Positions 8,941 through 18,223 of a stretch of 64,000 bases of DNA are shown here, one piece after another. The stretch covers positions 56,068-120,067 of the forward strand of contig NZ_SJZD01000009.1 of NCBI RefSeq assembly GCF_004959765.1, given 5' to 3'. This DNA is from Flavobacterium sp. H122 (GTDB taxonomy: Bacteria; Bacteroidota; Bacteroidia; Flavobacteriales; Flavobacteriaceae). A model generated the notes under the pieces. It saw only the letters and a list, made by a program, of their open reading frames with translations, had not been told where the DNA came from and searched no databases. Position numbers and translations under genes: made by a program. Numbering within the stretch: position 1 is the stretch's first letter; each line of letters opens with the position of its first letter.

Positions 8941-10387
8941 TACACTTTTTCCGGTTTTTTTGAAAACTGAAGCGGCACACTTTTTAATCGTTGGGGGCGG
9001 GAATGTCGGCTTGGAAAAAATACAAACACTTTTAAAGCAAAACCCGCAGGTTAGAATTACGGTTGTGTCGGACAAATTTCATCAGGATCTGGTTGAAATA
9101 AAAAAAGGACATGAAAATGTCTTATTGATTCAACGATTTTTTGAAGAAGATGATATTGTGGATAAAGATTTCTTGATTATTGCGACCAATAATACAGAAG
9201 TAAATTCGGGAATCCGTGCTTTGGCTAAAGCTAAAGGAATTAAAGTCAATGCTGCTGACCAACCTGATTTATGTGATTTTTATTTGGGTTCTATAGTGAA
9301 TAAAGGAAGTTTGAAAATCGCGATTTCAACTAATGGTAAATCACCGGTTTTGGCAAAACGAATGAGAGAATATTTTTCAGAAGTAATTCCTGAAGGGATA
9401 GAAAATAATATTGATCAGCTTCATGCCTTCAGAAAAGAGCATAAAGGTGATTTGAGTGAAAAATTAGCCGATTTAAACAGAGCTACAGAAAGTCTTTCGC
9501 CAAAGAAAAAAGATAAAAAAGAAGCTAAAAAATACAAAAAACTGGTATTTGAAATTACGGTATTGTTCATGGTTTTCTTTATTGGTTTTGGATTGTCAAA
9601 GTTTATCACATTTGATGATTTAGCAGCTCATTTGGAAAATGTACCTGAAGTCTTTTACGGAATGCTTTTGGTTGGTTTTTTTGCTCAATTAGTGGATGGA
9701 GCATTAGGATTAGGATATGGAGTGACTTGTTCCACAAGTATGATGTTGCTTGGGATAAAATTACCGGCTATCAGCGGAAGTATTCACACGGCAGAAATGT
9801 TTTCCAGTGGAATCAGCGGATTTTCACACTACAAATTCGGGAATGTAAACAAGAAATTATTTTTCTGGATTGCGATACCCGGAGTGATTGGAGCTGTTGC
9901 AGGAGCTTTGCTTCTGATTTACTTAGGTAAAAAATATGAAGCAATAACGTATGGACTGATGGCGGGTTATACCTTGTTGATTGGTGTAAGGTTGATTATT
10001 CTGGCATTTAGAAAAAAAATTGAAAAACAAAAGTTGAAAAATACGGGGCTTCTTGGTTTTTCCGGTGGTTTTTTTGATGCTTTCGGCGGTGGTGGCTGGG
10101 GGCCAATAGTGACTTCTTCGTTATTGTCAAAAGGAAGAAAATCGAGTTATGTTGTTGGGACTGTTAGTTTGGCTGAATTTTTTGTAACACTGGCGGCATC
10201 GGTGACCTTTTTTACATCATTAGGCATCAGTCATTGGTATATTATTCTCGGATTAATACTCGGAGGTTCGCTGGCAGCACCTATTGGGGCAAGACTGGCA
10301 GGCAAATTACCTCAAAAAACAGCGCTGCTGTTAGTGGCTTTTTTGGTTATTGTGTTTAGTATAAGAATGTTGCTGAAGATAATTTAG
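8933..10387 (+). CDS. fusion: precorrin-2 dehydrogenase/ferrochelatase + TauE/SafE-type sulfite exporter
   Basis: A 484-residue two-part protein. Residues about 1-190 are a CysG-N/Met8-type domain: a Rossmann loop FLIVGGGNVGLEKI, then NAADQPDLCDFYLGSIV and STNGKSPVLAKRMREYF. This domain converts precorrin-2 to siroheme. After a charged linker rich in lysine (about 190-202), residues about 205-484 form several hydrophobic helices of the TSUP (TauE/SafE) family, with DGALGLGYG, FSGGFFDAFGGGGWGP and a matching second half. The frame runs through both parts without interruption. It starts within the DUF2490 gene. The siroheme half completes the pathway begun at 3853. The exporter half may move sulfite or another sulfur anion; substrate is inferred from family and context. 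Confidence 0.9.
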   Translation: MTNTLFPVFLKTEAAHFLIVGGGNVGLEKIQTLLKQNPQVRITVVSDKFHQDLVEIKKGHENVLLIQRFFEEDDIVDKDFLIIATNNTEVNSGIRALAKAKGIKVNAADQPDLCDFYLGSIVNKGSLKIAISTNGKSPVLAKRMREYFSEVIPEGIENNIDQLHAFRKEHKGDLSEKLADLNRATESLSPKKKDKKEAKKYKKLVFEITVLFMVFFIGFGLSKFITFDDLAAHLENVPEVFYGMLLVGFFAQLVDGALGLGYGVTCSTSMMLLGIKLPAISGSIHTAEMFSSGISGFSHYKFGNVNKKLFFWIAIPGVIGAVAGALLLIYLGKKYEAITYGLMAGYTLLIGVRLIILAFRKKIEKQKLKNTGLLGFSGGFFDAFGGGGWGPIVTSSLLSKGRKSSYVVGTVSLAEFFVTLAASVTFFTSLGISHWYIILGLILGGSLAAPIGARLAGKLPQKTALLLVAFLVIVFSIRMLLKII

Positions 10388-10396
10388 CGGGAAATG

Positions 10397-10418
10397 AAAT
10401 AATACTAGAATTATTTTA
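10397..10418 (+). terminator. weak AT-rich hairpin after the sulfate operon
   Basis: A 7-bp stem AAATAAT/ATTATTT with a 6-base loop sits 10 bases after the fusion gene stop. It is all A-T and followed only by a short T-rich stretch, so it is at best a weak terminator. Confidence 0.35.
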
Positions 10419-10434
10419 ATTGAAAATAAATTTA

Positions 10435-10528
10435 TTTAGAAAAATAATCCAATATATAATAATTGAAAAGCAAAATTTAGAAAAATAATCTATAATATTT
10501 TTTTATTTAGAAAAAGATTCTACATTTG
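10435..10528 (+). promoter_or_regulatory. promoter region of the metX-thrA leader, with three TTTAGAAAAA repeats
   Basis: TACATTTG at 10521-10528 matches the flavobacterial -7 element TAnnTTTG and lies 17 bases before the leader peptide start. No clear TTG at -33 was found. Upstream are direct repeats of TTTAGAAAAATAATC at 10435 and 10476 and a variant at 10506. They could be operator sites, but the region is very AT-rich. Confidence 0.55.
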
Positions 10529-10545
10529 CCCTGTAAATAAATGAT

Positions 10546-10614
10546 ATGACGACAACAATGTGCAATATGACAATGATGATGTGGCTCTATGCGGCAGTGG
10601 ATACTATTGTATGA
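10546..10614 (+). CDS. Met/Thr-rich leader peptide (attenuator) of metX-thrA
   Basis: A 22-codon reading frame lies between a -7 promoter element and an intrinsic terminator. It has 6 Met codons including the start, 5 Thr and 1 Cys; it opens MTTTMC and carries MTMMMW at codons 8-13. This composition mirrors the products of the downstream genes, homoserine acetyltransferase and aspartokinase-homoserine dehydrogenase. A leader sequence GCAGTGG at 10594-10600, 13 bases after the MMM run, can pair with CCTCTGT at 10641-10647 in the left arm of the terminator (6 pairs, one mismatch). Stalling at Met codons would therefore favour read-through. Too short to be a functional enzyme; interpretation as a leader is inference. 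Confidence 0.85.
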   Translation: MTTTMCNMTMMMWLYAAVDTIV

Positions 10615-10638
10615 TTATTATATAAATTAAAACAATAA

Positions 10639-10667
10639 AACCTCTGTATGACAACAGAGGTTTTTTT
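10639..10667 (+). terminator. intrinsic terminator (attenuator) before metX
   Basis: A perfect 9-bp stem AACCTCTGT/ACAGAGGTT with a 6-base loop is followed by seven T residues. It lies between the Met/Thr leader peptide and metX, so it must be bypassed for metX-thrA expression. Confidence 0.9.
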
Positions 10668-10727
10668 ATGCTCCTTTGAAGATGTAATCTTAGATTACTC
10701 AATTTAAAATTTGTTTTTTGTTTGTTT

Positions 10728-10763
10728 AGACTGCCCTATGTTTTTTTAACTGGGGGGCAGTCT
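10728..10763 (+). promoter_or_regulatory. second hairpin in the metX leader
   Basis: AGACTGCCC at 10728-10736 pairs perfectly with GGGCAGTCT at 10755-10763 around an 18-base loop, ending 14 bases before the metX start. It is followed by TTTTAAAAAAG, not a full T-run. It may be a second terminator or a structure controlling translation initiation. Confidence 0.55.
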
Positions 10764-10777
10764 TTTAAAAAAGAAGA

Positions 10778-11752
10778 ATGAGAGATTTATACACCATAAA
10801 ATTGAATGTTTTAAACCAACTTGGAATTCAAGATGAGGTGACCGAATTGACGTATCAGATTTTTGGATTACCCCTTGGTTCTGCAGAGGTGGTTTTAGTT
10901 AATCATGCCTTAACAGGGAATTCAAATGCAGCAGGAGGAAATGGTTGGTGGAATAGCTTGATAGGAGAAAAGAAGATGATAGACTTAGAAAAATTCACCG
11001 TAATCTGTTTTAACATTCCGGGTAACGGTTTTGACAGAGTTGAGAAGAATCTGATTCAGAATTATAAGGCATATACAGTCAAAGATATTGCTGTACTTTT
11101 CTGGAGAGGATTAGAACAAATAGGGATAACGGAACTCTATGCTGTCGTAGGCGGGAGCTTAGGTGGCGGAATTGCCTGGGAAATGGGCTTCCTGAAGCCT
11201 AAATCGATAAAAAATATCATTCCTATTGCGACAAATTACAAGGCAACTGATTGGCTCATAGGTAACGTTTTGGTTCAGGATCAAATTCTGAATAATTCGG
11301 TACAACCTATACATGATGCACGTTTGCATGCGATGTTGTTGTACAGAACTCCGCAGTCGTTGCAATCTAAATTTAATACGGAAAAAAAGGAGGAATTGTA
11401 CCAAATCGAATCATGGTTGTTGCATCATGGTACTAAACTGGAACAACGCTTTACACTGGAAGCCTATAAATTGATGAATCATTTGCTGAAGACTATTGGA
11501 CAGGATGTTTCTGAAGAAAAATTAATTGCTTTTGCAGAGGAAACAACGGCTAAAATACATCAGATAGCGATTAATAGTGATTATTTTTTTACGCCTGAAG
11601 AGAATAGAAAAGCACACAAACAATTGCAGACGGTAAATAATGAAATACAGTATTCTGAAATTGATTCCATACATGGTCATGACGCATTTCTGATTGAATT
11701 TGAGCAGTTGAATACTATTCTGAAACCTGTATTTAAAATACATAATAACTAA
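10778..11752 (+). CDS. metX: homoserine O-acetyltransferase (MetX-like alpha/beta hydrolase)
   Basis: It is expected to acetylate homoserine, the first committed step to methionine by direct sulfhydrylation. It has 324 residues with an alpha/beta hydrolase fold. The oxyanion segment is NHALTGNSNAAGG. The likely catalytic triad is Ser127 in GGSLGG, Asp268 in NSDYFF and His301 in HGHDAF, the last matching the GHDAFL signature of MetX. It is shorter than proteobacterial MetX (about 370) but similar to flavobacterial forms as I remember them. It is followed by thrA, which makes its substrate homoserine. No acetylhomoserine sulfhydrylase gene is visible here. Confidence 0.85.
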   Translation: MRDLYTIKLNVLNQLGIQDEVTELTYQIFGLPLGSAEVVLVNHALTGNSNAAGGNGWWNSLIGEKKMIDLEKFTVICFNIPGNGFDRVEKNLIQNYKAYTVKDIAVLFWRGLEQIGITELYAVVGGSLGGGIAWEMGFLKPKSIKNIIPIATNYKATDWLIGNVLVQDQILNNSVQPIHDARLHAMLLYRTPQSLQSKFNTEKKEELYQIESWLLHHGTKLEQRFTLEAYKLMNHLLKTIGQDVSEEKLIAFAEETTAKIHQIAINSDYFFTPEENRKAHKQLQTVNNEIQYSEIDSIHGHDAFLIEFEQLNTILKPVFKIHNN

Positions 11753-11769
11753 ACATAACACACAACAAT

Positions 11770-11803
11770 TAACCGGTAAGCACAACGAAAAACTTGCCGG
11801 TTA
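11770..11803 (+). promoter_or_regulatory. hairpin between metX and thrA
   Basis: TAACCGGTAAG and CTTGCCGGTTA form an 11-bp stem with one G-T pair and a 12-base loop. TTTAAAA follows, so it is at most a partial terminator; it may tune the ratio of the two genes. Confidence 0.5.
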
Positions 11804-11820
11804 TTTAAAACGATATAACA

Positions 11821-14229
11821 ATGAAAGTTTTAAAATTTGGAGGAAAATCTCTGGCAAACGGAGAAGGAATTAATCAGGTTATTGCAATTATTGCAAAAAA
11901 ATATTTTGAAGGCGAAACTATATCTGTAGTTGTTTCGGCGAGAGGTAATGCTACTGATGATCTTTTGGATATATTGGAAGAAGCTAAAAAAGGCAATAAA
12001 TATGCCGCTGCTTTAACCGAATTTAAAAAATACCAAACGAATAATTCAGAAGCAGCTTTGTTTGAATCTGAATTCTCAATACTTGAAAAATTGTTTGAAG
12101 GAGTAAGTCTTTTAGGGGATTACAGCGAAAAAATAAAAGACCAGATAGTGTCTTTCGGGGAAATCCTTTCGGCTAAATATGTGACTTCGATTTTAAATGG
12201 AAAAGGATTGAAAGCACGTTTTGTAGATGCCCGCGAATTGATTAAAACGGATGCGACCTTTGGTAATGCACAGCCTATAGATGCTGAAACTGAAAAAAAT
12301 ATTAAAAAAGCATTTGAAGATTACGACGGAATTTCAATTGTAACCGGATTTATTGCCTCTACTTTACAAGGTGAAACGACTACGTTAGGGCGTAACGGAA
12401 GTAATTATACAGCTTCGTTATTGGCTAATTATCTTGATGCGGAAGAATTTCAGAATTTTACCCATGTCGACGGAATCTATACGGCGAACCCTGATCTAGT
12501 TTCGGATGCTAAAAAAATTGAGAGACTATCTTTCAATGAGGCAAACGAACTGGCGAATTTCGGAGCAAATATTTTGCATGCCAAAACAATCATTCCATTG
12601 GTGGAGAAGAATATTCCTTTACGTATCCTGAATGTTTTTAATCCGGAAAATAAAGGAACATTGATTACTTCCGAACAAACCAACGAAGGAATCAAATCGC
12701 TTTCAATTTTGGATAATGTTTCTTTGATTAATCTGGAAGGAAGAGGATTGTTAGGTAAAACCGGTGTTGATGCCCGGATTTTCAAAGTAATGGCCGACAA
12801 TAATATCAGTGTGAGTATTATTTCACAGGGTTCTTCGGAAAGAGGAATCGGAATAGTAGTCAATACCGAAAAAGCTTCAGAAGCACTGACTGGATTGGAA
12901 AAAGAGTTTGAAACCGATTTTTATACCCGCGACGTAAATAAAATTACGGTGGATGATAATATTTCAGTAATATCTATCATCGGACAGGATTTGAGTACGT
13001 TTCATAAACCTTACACAGCTTTAATTCGAAACAAAATTGTCCCAATCTTGTTCAACAATACCAGCACAGGTAGAAACATCAGTTTGGTGATTAAAAAACC
13101 AGATTTAAAAAGAGCACTGAATGTGATTCACGGTGAAATCTTCGGAGTGTCTAAAAAAATCAATATTGCTATTTTCGGTCATGGTTTGGTTGGCGGAACG
13201 TTAATCGACCAGATTTTGTCTTCTGCTAAAACTATTGAAGAGAAAAAAGGAATCAAACTGAATGTTTTTGCCATAGCCAATTCTACCAAAATCCTTTTGG
13301 ATAAAAACGGTGTGAAAGAAAACTGGAAATCACAAATCAGCGAAAAAGGGACTTCATACAGTATTCAGGATATTATTCAGTTCGCGAATGATAATCATCT
13401 GGAAAATCTGATTGCGGTTGATAATACTGCCAGTAAGGATTTTGTCCAAAATTACATTCAATTGATTGAAAACAGCTTTGATGTGGTTTCGTCCAACAAA
13501 GTGGCTAATACATTAAGTTATGATTTCTACAAAAAACTGCGCAATGCTTTGGAGAAAAACCAAAAGAATTATTTGTACGAAACTAATGTGGGTGCTGGAT
13601 TGCCGTTGATTGATACTATTAAGTTACTGCATCTTTCGGGAGAAAACATTACCAAAATCAAAGGGGTGTTTTCAGGCTCACTGAGTTTTATATTCAATCA
13701 TTTTTCGGTGGAGGACAAAACATTCAGTGAAGTGCTGAAAAAAGCTATTTCAAATGGTTATACCGAGCCTGATCCGCGTGAGGATTTATGCGGAAACGAT
13801 GTGGCCAGAAAATTATTGATCTTGGCTCGTGAATTGGATTTGCAGAATGAGTTTGATGAAATTCAGATTCAAAATCTGATACCTGAAGAATTGCGTGAGA
13901 TTCCTACGGATGAATTTTTGAACAATCTACATAAGCTGGATGGTTTTTATGAAAAAGTAAAAGAAAACCAGATAAAAGGAAATGTGCTTCGCTATGTTGG
14001 TGAACTGTCAGGTGATTTGCAACAGGATAAAGGAAATCTTGAGGTGAAATTGGTTCCGGTTCCGGAGAGTTCGGCTTTGGGTCAATTGAAAGGTTCCGAT
14101 TCGATTTTTGAAATTTATACCGAATCTTATGGGGAGCGTCCCATCGTGATTCAGGGAGCCGGAGCCGGAGCATCGGTAACTGCCCGTGGAGTATTTGGTG
14201 ATATTTTAAGAATTGCAGATAAAAATTAG
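11821..14229 (+). CDS. thrA: bifunctional aspartokinase / homoserine dehydrogenase
   Basis: It catalyses the first and third steps from aspartate to homoserine, supplying threonine and methionine. It has 802 residues, full length for the fused enzyme. Residues about 1-290 are the aspartokinase, beginning VLKFGGKS and containing GRNGSNYTASLLA. Two ACT-type regulatory repeats follow (about 310-440). From about residue 446 the homoserine dehydrogenase begins with IAIFGHGLVGGTL, with YETNVGAGLPLI and FSGSLSFIFN as catalytic-domain markers. The first motif is KFGGKS rather than KFGGTS. It lies downstream of metX under the same leader; ACT domains suggest added feedback control. Confidence 0.95.
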   Translation: MKVLKFGGKSLANGEGINQVIAIIAKKYFEGETISVVVSARGNATDDLLDILEEAKKGNKYAAALTEFKKYQTNNSEAALFESEFSILEKLFEGVSLLGDYSEKIKDQIVSFGEILSAKYVTSILNGKGLKARFVDARELIKTDATFGNAQPIDAETEKNIKKAFEDYDGISIVTGFIASTLQGETTTLGRNGSNYTASLLANYLDAEEFQNFTHVDGIYTANPDLVSDAKKIERLSFNEANELANFGANILHAKTIIPLVEKNIPLRILNVFNPENKGTLITSEQTNEGIKSLSILDNVSLINLEGRGLLGKTGVDARIFKVMADNNISVSIISQGSSERGIGIVVNTEKASEALTGLEKEFETDFYTRDVNKITVDDNISVISIIGQDLSTFHKPYTALIRNKIVPILFNNTSTGRNISLVIKKPDLKRALNVIHGEIFGVSKKINIAIFGHGLVGGTLIDQILSSAKTIEEKKGIKLNVFAIANSTKILLDKNGVKENWKSQISEKGTSYSIQDIIQFANDNHLENLIAVDNTASKDFVQNYIQLIENSFDVVSSNKVANTLSYDFYKKLRNALEKNQKNYLYETNVGAGLPLIDTIKLLHLSGENITKIKGVFSGSLSFIFNHFSVEDKTFSEVLKKAISNGYTEPDPREDLCGNDVARKLLILARELDLQNEFDEIQIQNLIPEELREIPTDEFLNNLHKLDGFYEKVKENQIKGNVLRYVGELSGDLQQDKGNLEVKLVPVPESSALGQLKGSDSIFEIYTESYGERPIVIQGAGAGASVTARGVFGDILRIADKN

Positions 14230-14330
14230 AATTAAAAATTATATAAAATCATTTACGTTGAAAATTTTTCTATAAAAATATTTTTAATTAGTAGTTTTTA
14301 GAAAAATTTTCAATATTAAAATAATAGTAA

Positions 14331-14338
14331 TACATTTG
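14331..14338 (+). promoter_or_regulatory. -7 promoter element before the SAM riboswitch
   Basis: TACATTTG matches TAnnTTTG and lies 22 bases upstream of the riboswitch P1 stem, a suitable place to start the metH leader transcript. A TTTAGAAAAAT string at 14297-14307 resembles the repeats before the metX leader. Confidence 0.6.
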
Positions 14339-14360
14339 CAACGTTCATAATTTTAGTATC

Positions 14361-14474
14361 GTTATCACGAAAGCGGGAGGGAATAGACCCTATGAACGCT
14401 TAGCAACCCTACACTTGTAGAAGGTGCTGCATTCTACCTTTTCAACTGATTTTTTCAGTAAAGGCAAGATAACC
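14361..14474 (+). ncRNA. SAM-I (S-box) riboswitch aptamer
   Basis: The segment has the S-box layout. P1 is GTTATC at 14361-14366 with GATAAC at 14468-14473. A P2 arm carries GCGGGAGGGA and the conserved ACCCTATGAACGCTTAGCAACC. P3 is GTAGAA/TTCTAC around GGTGCTGCA, and P4 is ACTGA/TCAGT with a T-rich loop. It lies 72 bases upstream of the first methionine synthase gene. No obvious terminator follows, but a weak AGGC/GCCT hairpin (about 14527-14541) lies just before the start codon, so control may be at translation. Confidence 0.92.
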
Positions 14475-14545
14475 GGAGTAATTTTCTCTCTCTTTTAGAT
14501 AACATAATAAAATTTTGTGCCCCAAACAGGCATGCAAAGCCTATT

Positions 14546-15544
14546 ATGTCACAATTTATGTCAAAAATTCAATCAGAAATTAAAAATAGAATCCTTGTTC
14601 TTGACGGAGCAATGGGAACCATGTTGCAGCGCTATAAATTCGAAGAAGAAGATTTTCGGGGTGAGCGTTTCAAAGATTTTCCGCACCCTTTAAAAGGGAA
14701 CAACGATTTGTTGTCACTTACCCAGCCGGAAGCCGTAAAAGAAGTACACCGTTTGTATTTTCAGGCTGGCGCCGATATCGTGGAAACCAATACGTTTTCA
14801 GGAACTACCATTGGTATGGCGGATTATCACATGGAGGATTTAGTGTATGAGTTAAACTATCAATCGGCTAAAATAGCCCGTGAAGTAGCCGATGAATTTA
14901 CTGATAAACCCCGCTTTGTTGCGGGTTCTATAGGCCCAACCAATAGAACGGCCAGCATGAGTCCCGATGTCAATGACCCGGGATTCCGTGCGGTCACTTT
15001 CGATGAACTACGTATCGCTTACAAAGTACAGGTGGAAGCTTTAATTGACGGTGGTTGTGATTTGCTTTTAGTGGAAACTATTTTCGATACGTTAAACGCA
15101 AAAGCGGCTTTGTTCGCCATTGAGGAAGTAAAGGAAGAGCGCAATATTGACATTCCCATCATGGTGTCGGGAACGATAACTGATGCTTCGGGAAGAACCT
15201 TATCGGGACAAACGGTGGAAGCATTTTTAATTTCGATTTCGCACATTCCGTTGCTGAGTGTTGGGTTCAATTGCGCTTTAGGAGCCGATCAGTTAAAGCC
15301 GTATTTAAAACGATTGGCACACAATACCTCGTTCAATATTTCAGCACACCCAAATGCGGGATTGCCGAATGCATTCGGGCAATACGATCAAACCGCAGAA
15401 GAAATGCAGGCGCTGATCAAAGAATATTTAGACGATAATTTAATCAATATTATAGGCGGTTGTTGCGGGACGACACCGGAGCACATCAAATTAATTGCTG
15501 AAGTGGCCGCGAATTACAAACCAAGAGTACTGGAGGAAGCATAA
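14546..15544 (+). CDS. metH: methionine synthase, homocysteine-binding part
   Basis: This is the homocysteine S-methyltransferase domain of B12-dependent methionine synthase, encoded as a separate 332-residue protein. It starts with [12 protein letters not shown] and holds the zinc-binding cysteines C243 (GFNCALG), C306 and C307 ([10 protein letters not shown]). Their spacing of 63 and 1 matches the E. coli MetH ligands. The rest of the enzyme is in the next gene, whose ATG overlaps the last base of this stop codon. Expression is expected to fall when SAM is abundant, through the upstream riboswitch. Confidence 0.93.
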   Translation: MSQFMSKIQSEIKNRILVLDGAMGTMLQRYKFEEEDFRGERFKDFPHPLKGNNDLLSLTQPEAVKEVHRLYFQAGADIVETNTFSGTTIGMADYHMEDLVYELNYQSAKIAREVADEFTDKPRFVAGSIGPTNRTASMSPDVNDPGFRAVTFDELRIAYKVQVEALIDGGCDLLLVETIFDTLNAKAALFAIEEVKEERNIDIPIMVSGTITDASGRTLSGQTVEAFLISISHIPLLSVGFNCALGADQLKPYLKRLAHNTSFNISAHPNAGLPNAFGQYDQTAEEMQALIKEYLDDNLINIIGGCCGTTPEHIKLIAEVAANYKPRVLEEA

Positions 15545-18222
15545 TGAGTGAAGGAGCTTGTAACAAATATTTAAAACTTTCGGGATTAGAACCTTTAATC
15601 GTTACCCCCGAAACCAATTTCGTAAACGTAGGTGAGCGTACCAATGTAACGGGTTCGCGAAAATTTTTACGTTTAATTAAAGAAGAAAAATACGAAGAAG
15701 CGCTTGATATCGCCCGTGCCCAGGTAGAGGGCGGTGCGCAGATAATCGATATCAATATGGATGAAGGTATGTTGGACGGCGTATATGCCATGACCAAATT
15801 CCTGAATCTGATTGCTGCTGAACCTGATATTTCCCGGGTGCCAGTAATGGTCGACAGTTCCAAATGGGAAATTATTGAAGCAGGTTTAAAGGTTGCACAA
15901 GGAAAATGTGTGGTGAATTCCATCAGTTTAAAAGAAGGAAAAGAAGCCTTTTTACACCATGCGAAGTTGGTAAAACGCTACGGAGCTGCTGTAATCGTAA
16001 TGGCGTTTGATGAGGTTGGTCAGGCCGATACTTACGAAAGACGTATCGAGATATGTAAACGCTCTTACGATATCTTAGTCAACGAAATCAACTTCCCTGC
16101 GGAAGACATCATTTTCGACCCGAATATTTTTCCGGTAGCTACTGGTATGGAGGAACATCGTCGTAACGCACTGGACTTCTTTTTAGCTACCAAATGGATT
16201 CGTGAAAATCTTCCGTATGCAAATATTTCAGGAGGTGTGAGTAATGTTTCGTTCTCGTTCCGAGGGAATGACAAAGTACGTGAGGCGATGCATTCGGCGT
16301 TTCTGTATCACGCTATCAAACACGGGATGACAATGGGTATTGTGAACCCGGAAATGTTAGAGGTTTACGATGAAATCGATACTACTTTATTGGAATATGT
16401 AGAAGATGTTTTATTGGATAGAAGGGACGACGCTACCGAACGACTTTTGGAATTAGCCGAAAGTTATAAAGGAGATGTAAAGTCAAACGAAAAAGCAATT
16501 CAGGAGTGGCGAAATGGTTCTTTACAGGATAGAATCACCCATGCCTTGGTAAAAGGAATCGACGAGTTTATCGAAATTGATGTAGAGGAAGCCAGACAAG
16601 CTGCAACAAGACCTATCGAAGTTATCGAAATCAATCTGATGGCGGGAATGAATGTGGTGGGAGATTTGTTCGGAAGTGGAAAAATGTTTCTGCCACAGGT
16701 AGTAAAGTCTGCTCGTGTGATGAAAAAAGCTGTGGCATATTTACTTCCTTTCATAGAAGCGGAAAAAGATGGAGTTACTTCTTCAGCCGGAAAAGTTTTG
16801 ATGGCAACTGTGAAAGGGGACGTACACGACATCGGTAAAAATATTGTATCCGTAGTCTTGGCTTGTAATAATTTTGAAATCATCGATTTGGGAGTGATGG
16901 TACCGCCGGAAAAAATCATTGAAACTGCCATTGCTGAAAATGTGGATATTATCGGTTTGAGTGGTTTGATTACGCCTTCATTAGATGAAATGGTGTACTT
17001 GGCTAAAGAAATGGACAAGCGCGATATCAAAATCCCGATCATGATTGGTGGGGCAACAACTTCACGTGCGCATACGGCTGTGAAAATAGCACCGGAATAC
17101 CGACAAACCGTGGTTCATGTTAACGACGCTTCGCGAGCGGTAACCGTAGCTGGAAATCTGTTAAATAAAGACCGAAAAATATACGCCAGTACCATCCGTG
17201 CTGAATATGAAGCATTCCGTGAAACGTTTTTAAACCGTCAGCGCGATAAAAGTTATCATACAATTGAAAAAGCGAGAGCGAATAAACTGCAGTTGGACTG
17301 GGAGAATTTTGAAGCCAAGAAACCAAATTTCATCGGAGCAAAAACCATAGAAGTGCCGTTGCAGGAATTGGTTCCGTATATAGACTGGACACCGTTTTTC
17401 GGTTCGTGGCAATTGTTTGGAAAATATCCAGCCATTCTAACAGATAATGTGGTGGGAGAACAGGCTACAATTTTGTTTGACGATGCACAAAGAATGTTGA
17501 AGCAATTATTAGATGAGAATTGGTTGGAAGCAAAAGGAATTTACGGCATATTTCCTGCAAATCAGGTGAAAGATGACGATATTGAATTGTACGACGAAAA
17601 CGGAAATGTTCTGGAAACCTTCTTAACGCTTCGTCAGCAATCACAAAAAACCGTTGGAGCACCAAACATTGCTTTAGCCGATTTTATTGCACCGAAAGAA
17701 AGTAACAAAATTGATTATATGGGCGCTTTTTGTGTAACGACCGGTTTTGGTGTGGATGAAAAAGCCAAAGAATTTGAAGAAGCCAACGATGATTACAGTT
17801 CCATTATGGTAAAGGCCTTAGGCGATCGTTTTGCGGAAGCCTTTGCGGAATACCTGCACGAGAAAATCCGTAAGGAAATCTGGGGTTATGCTTCGGAAGA
17901 ACATTTGTCGAATGAGGAATTAATCAAAGAAGAATATAAAGGAATACGGCCAGCACCAGGTTATCCGGCCTGTCCTGATCATTTGGAAAAACCAACGATT
18001 TGGAATTTGCTGAACGTGGAAGAAAAAATAGGCGTGAAACTAACGGAAAGTATGGCGATGTGGCCGGCTTCTTCGGTGTCAGGCTATTATTTTGGACATC
18101 CTGAAAGTAAGTATTTCGGACTTGGAAAAATAAAAGAAGATCAGGTACGTGATTACGCCCAAAGAAGAAATTGTACCTACGAATATGCCGAAAAATGGCT
18201 CAACCCAAACATAGCAGATTAA
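15544..18222 (+). CDS. metH: methionine synthase, folate/B12/activation part
   Basis: An 892-residue protein with the remaining three modules of MetH. A pterin-binding methyltetrahydrofolate domain (about 15-290) has [14 protein letters not shown] and [19 protein letters not shown]. The cobalamin domain follows, with the axial ligand H428 in GDVHDIGKN. The SAM-dependent reactivation domain (about 560-892) has [12 protein letters not shown] and [17 protein letters not shown]. With the 332-residue protein upstream it makes one complete enzyme of about 1,220 residues in two chains. One-base stop/start overlap indicates coupled translation. Confidence 0.94.
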   Translation: MSEGACNKYLKLSGLEPLIVTPETNFVNVGERTNVTGSRKFLRLIKEEKYEEALDIARAQVEGGAQIIDINMDEGMLDGVYAMTKFLNLIAAEPDISRVPVMVDSSKWEIIEAGLKVAQGKCVVNSISLKEGKEAFLHHAKLVKRYGAAVIVMAFDEVGQADTYERRIEICKRSYDILVNEINFPAEDIIFDPNIFPVATGMEEHRRNALDFFLATKWIRENLPYANISGGVSNVSFSFRGNDKVREAMHSAFLYHAIKHGMTMGIVNPEMLEVYDEIDTTLLEYVEDVLLDRRDDATERLLELAESYKGDVKSNEKAIQEWRNGSLQDRITHALVKGIDEFIEIDVEEARQAATRPIEVIEINLMAGMNVVGDLFGSGKMFLPQVVKSARVMKKAVAYLLPFIEAEKDGVTSSAGKVLMATVKGDVHDIGKNIVSVVLACNNFEIIDLGVMVPPEKIIETAIAENVDIIGLSGLITPSLDEMVYLAKEMDKRDIKIPIMIGGATTSRAHTAVKIAPEYRQTVVHVNDASRAVTVAGNLLNKDRKIYASTIRAEYEAFRETFLNRQRDKSYHTIEKARANKLQLDWENFEAKKPNFIGAKTIEVPLQELVPYIDWTPFFGSWQLFGKYPAILTDNVVGEQATILFDDAQRMLKQLLDENWLEAKGIYGIFPANQVKDDDIELYDENGNVLETFLTLRQQSQKTVGAPNIALADFIAPKESNKIDYMGAFCVTTGFGVDEKAKEFEEANDDYSSIMVKALGDRFAEAFAEYLHEKIRKEIWGYASEEHLSNEELIKEEYKGIRPAPGYPACPDHLEKPTIWNLLNVEEKIGVKLTESMAMWPASSVSGYYFGHPESKYFGLGKIKEDQVRDYAQRRNCTYEYAEKWLNPNIAD

Positions 18223-18223
18223 A

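Noticed and set aside
10618..10670. T-box riboswitch as an alternative leader for metX
   Set aside because: No T-box core sequence or specifier stem is seen; the short Met/Thr frame explains the layout better.
15486..15923. Long minus-strand frame (145 codons) across the two metH genes
   Set aside because: Fully opposite to well-supported metH domains; no start context or conserved motif.
16500..17042. 180-codon minus-strand frame inside metH
   Set aside because: A shadow of the cobalamin domain coding strand; its content follows complementary codons of known motifs.
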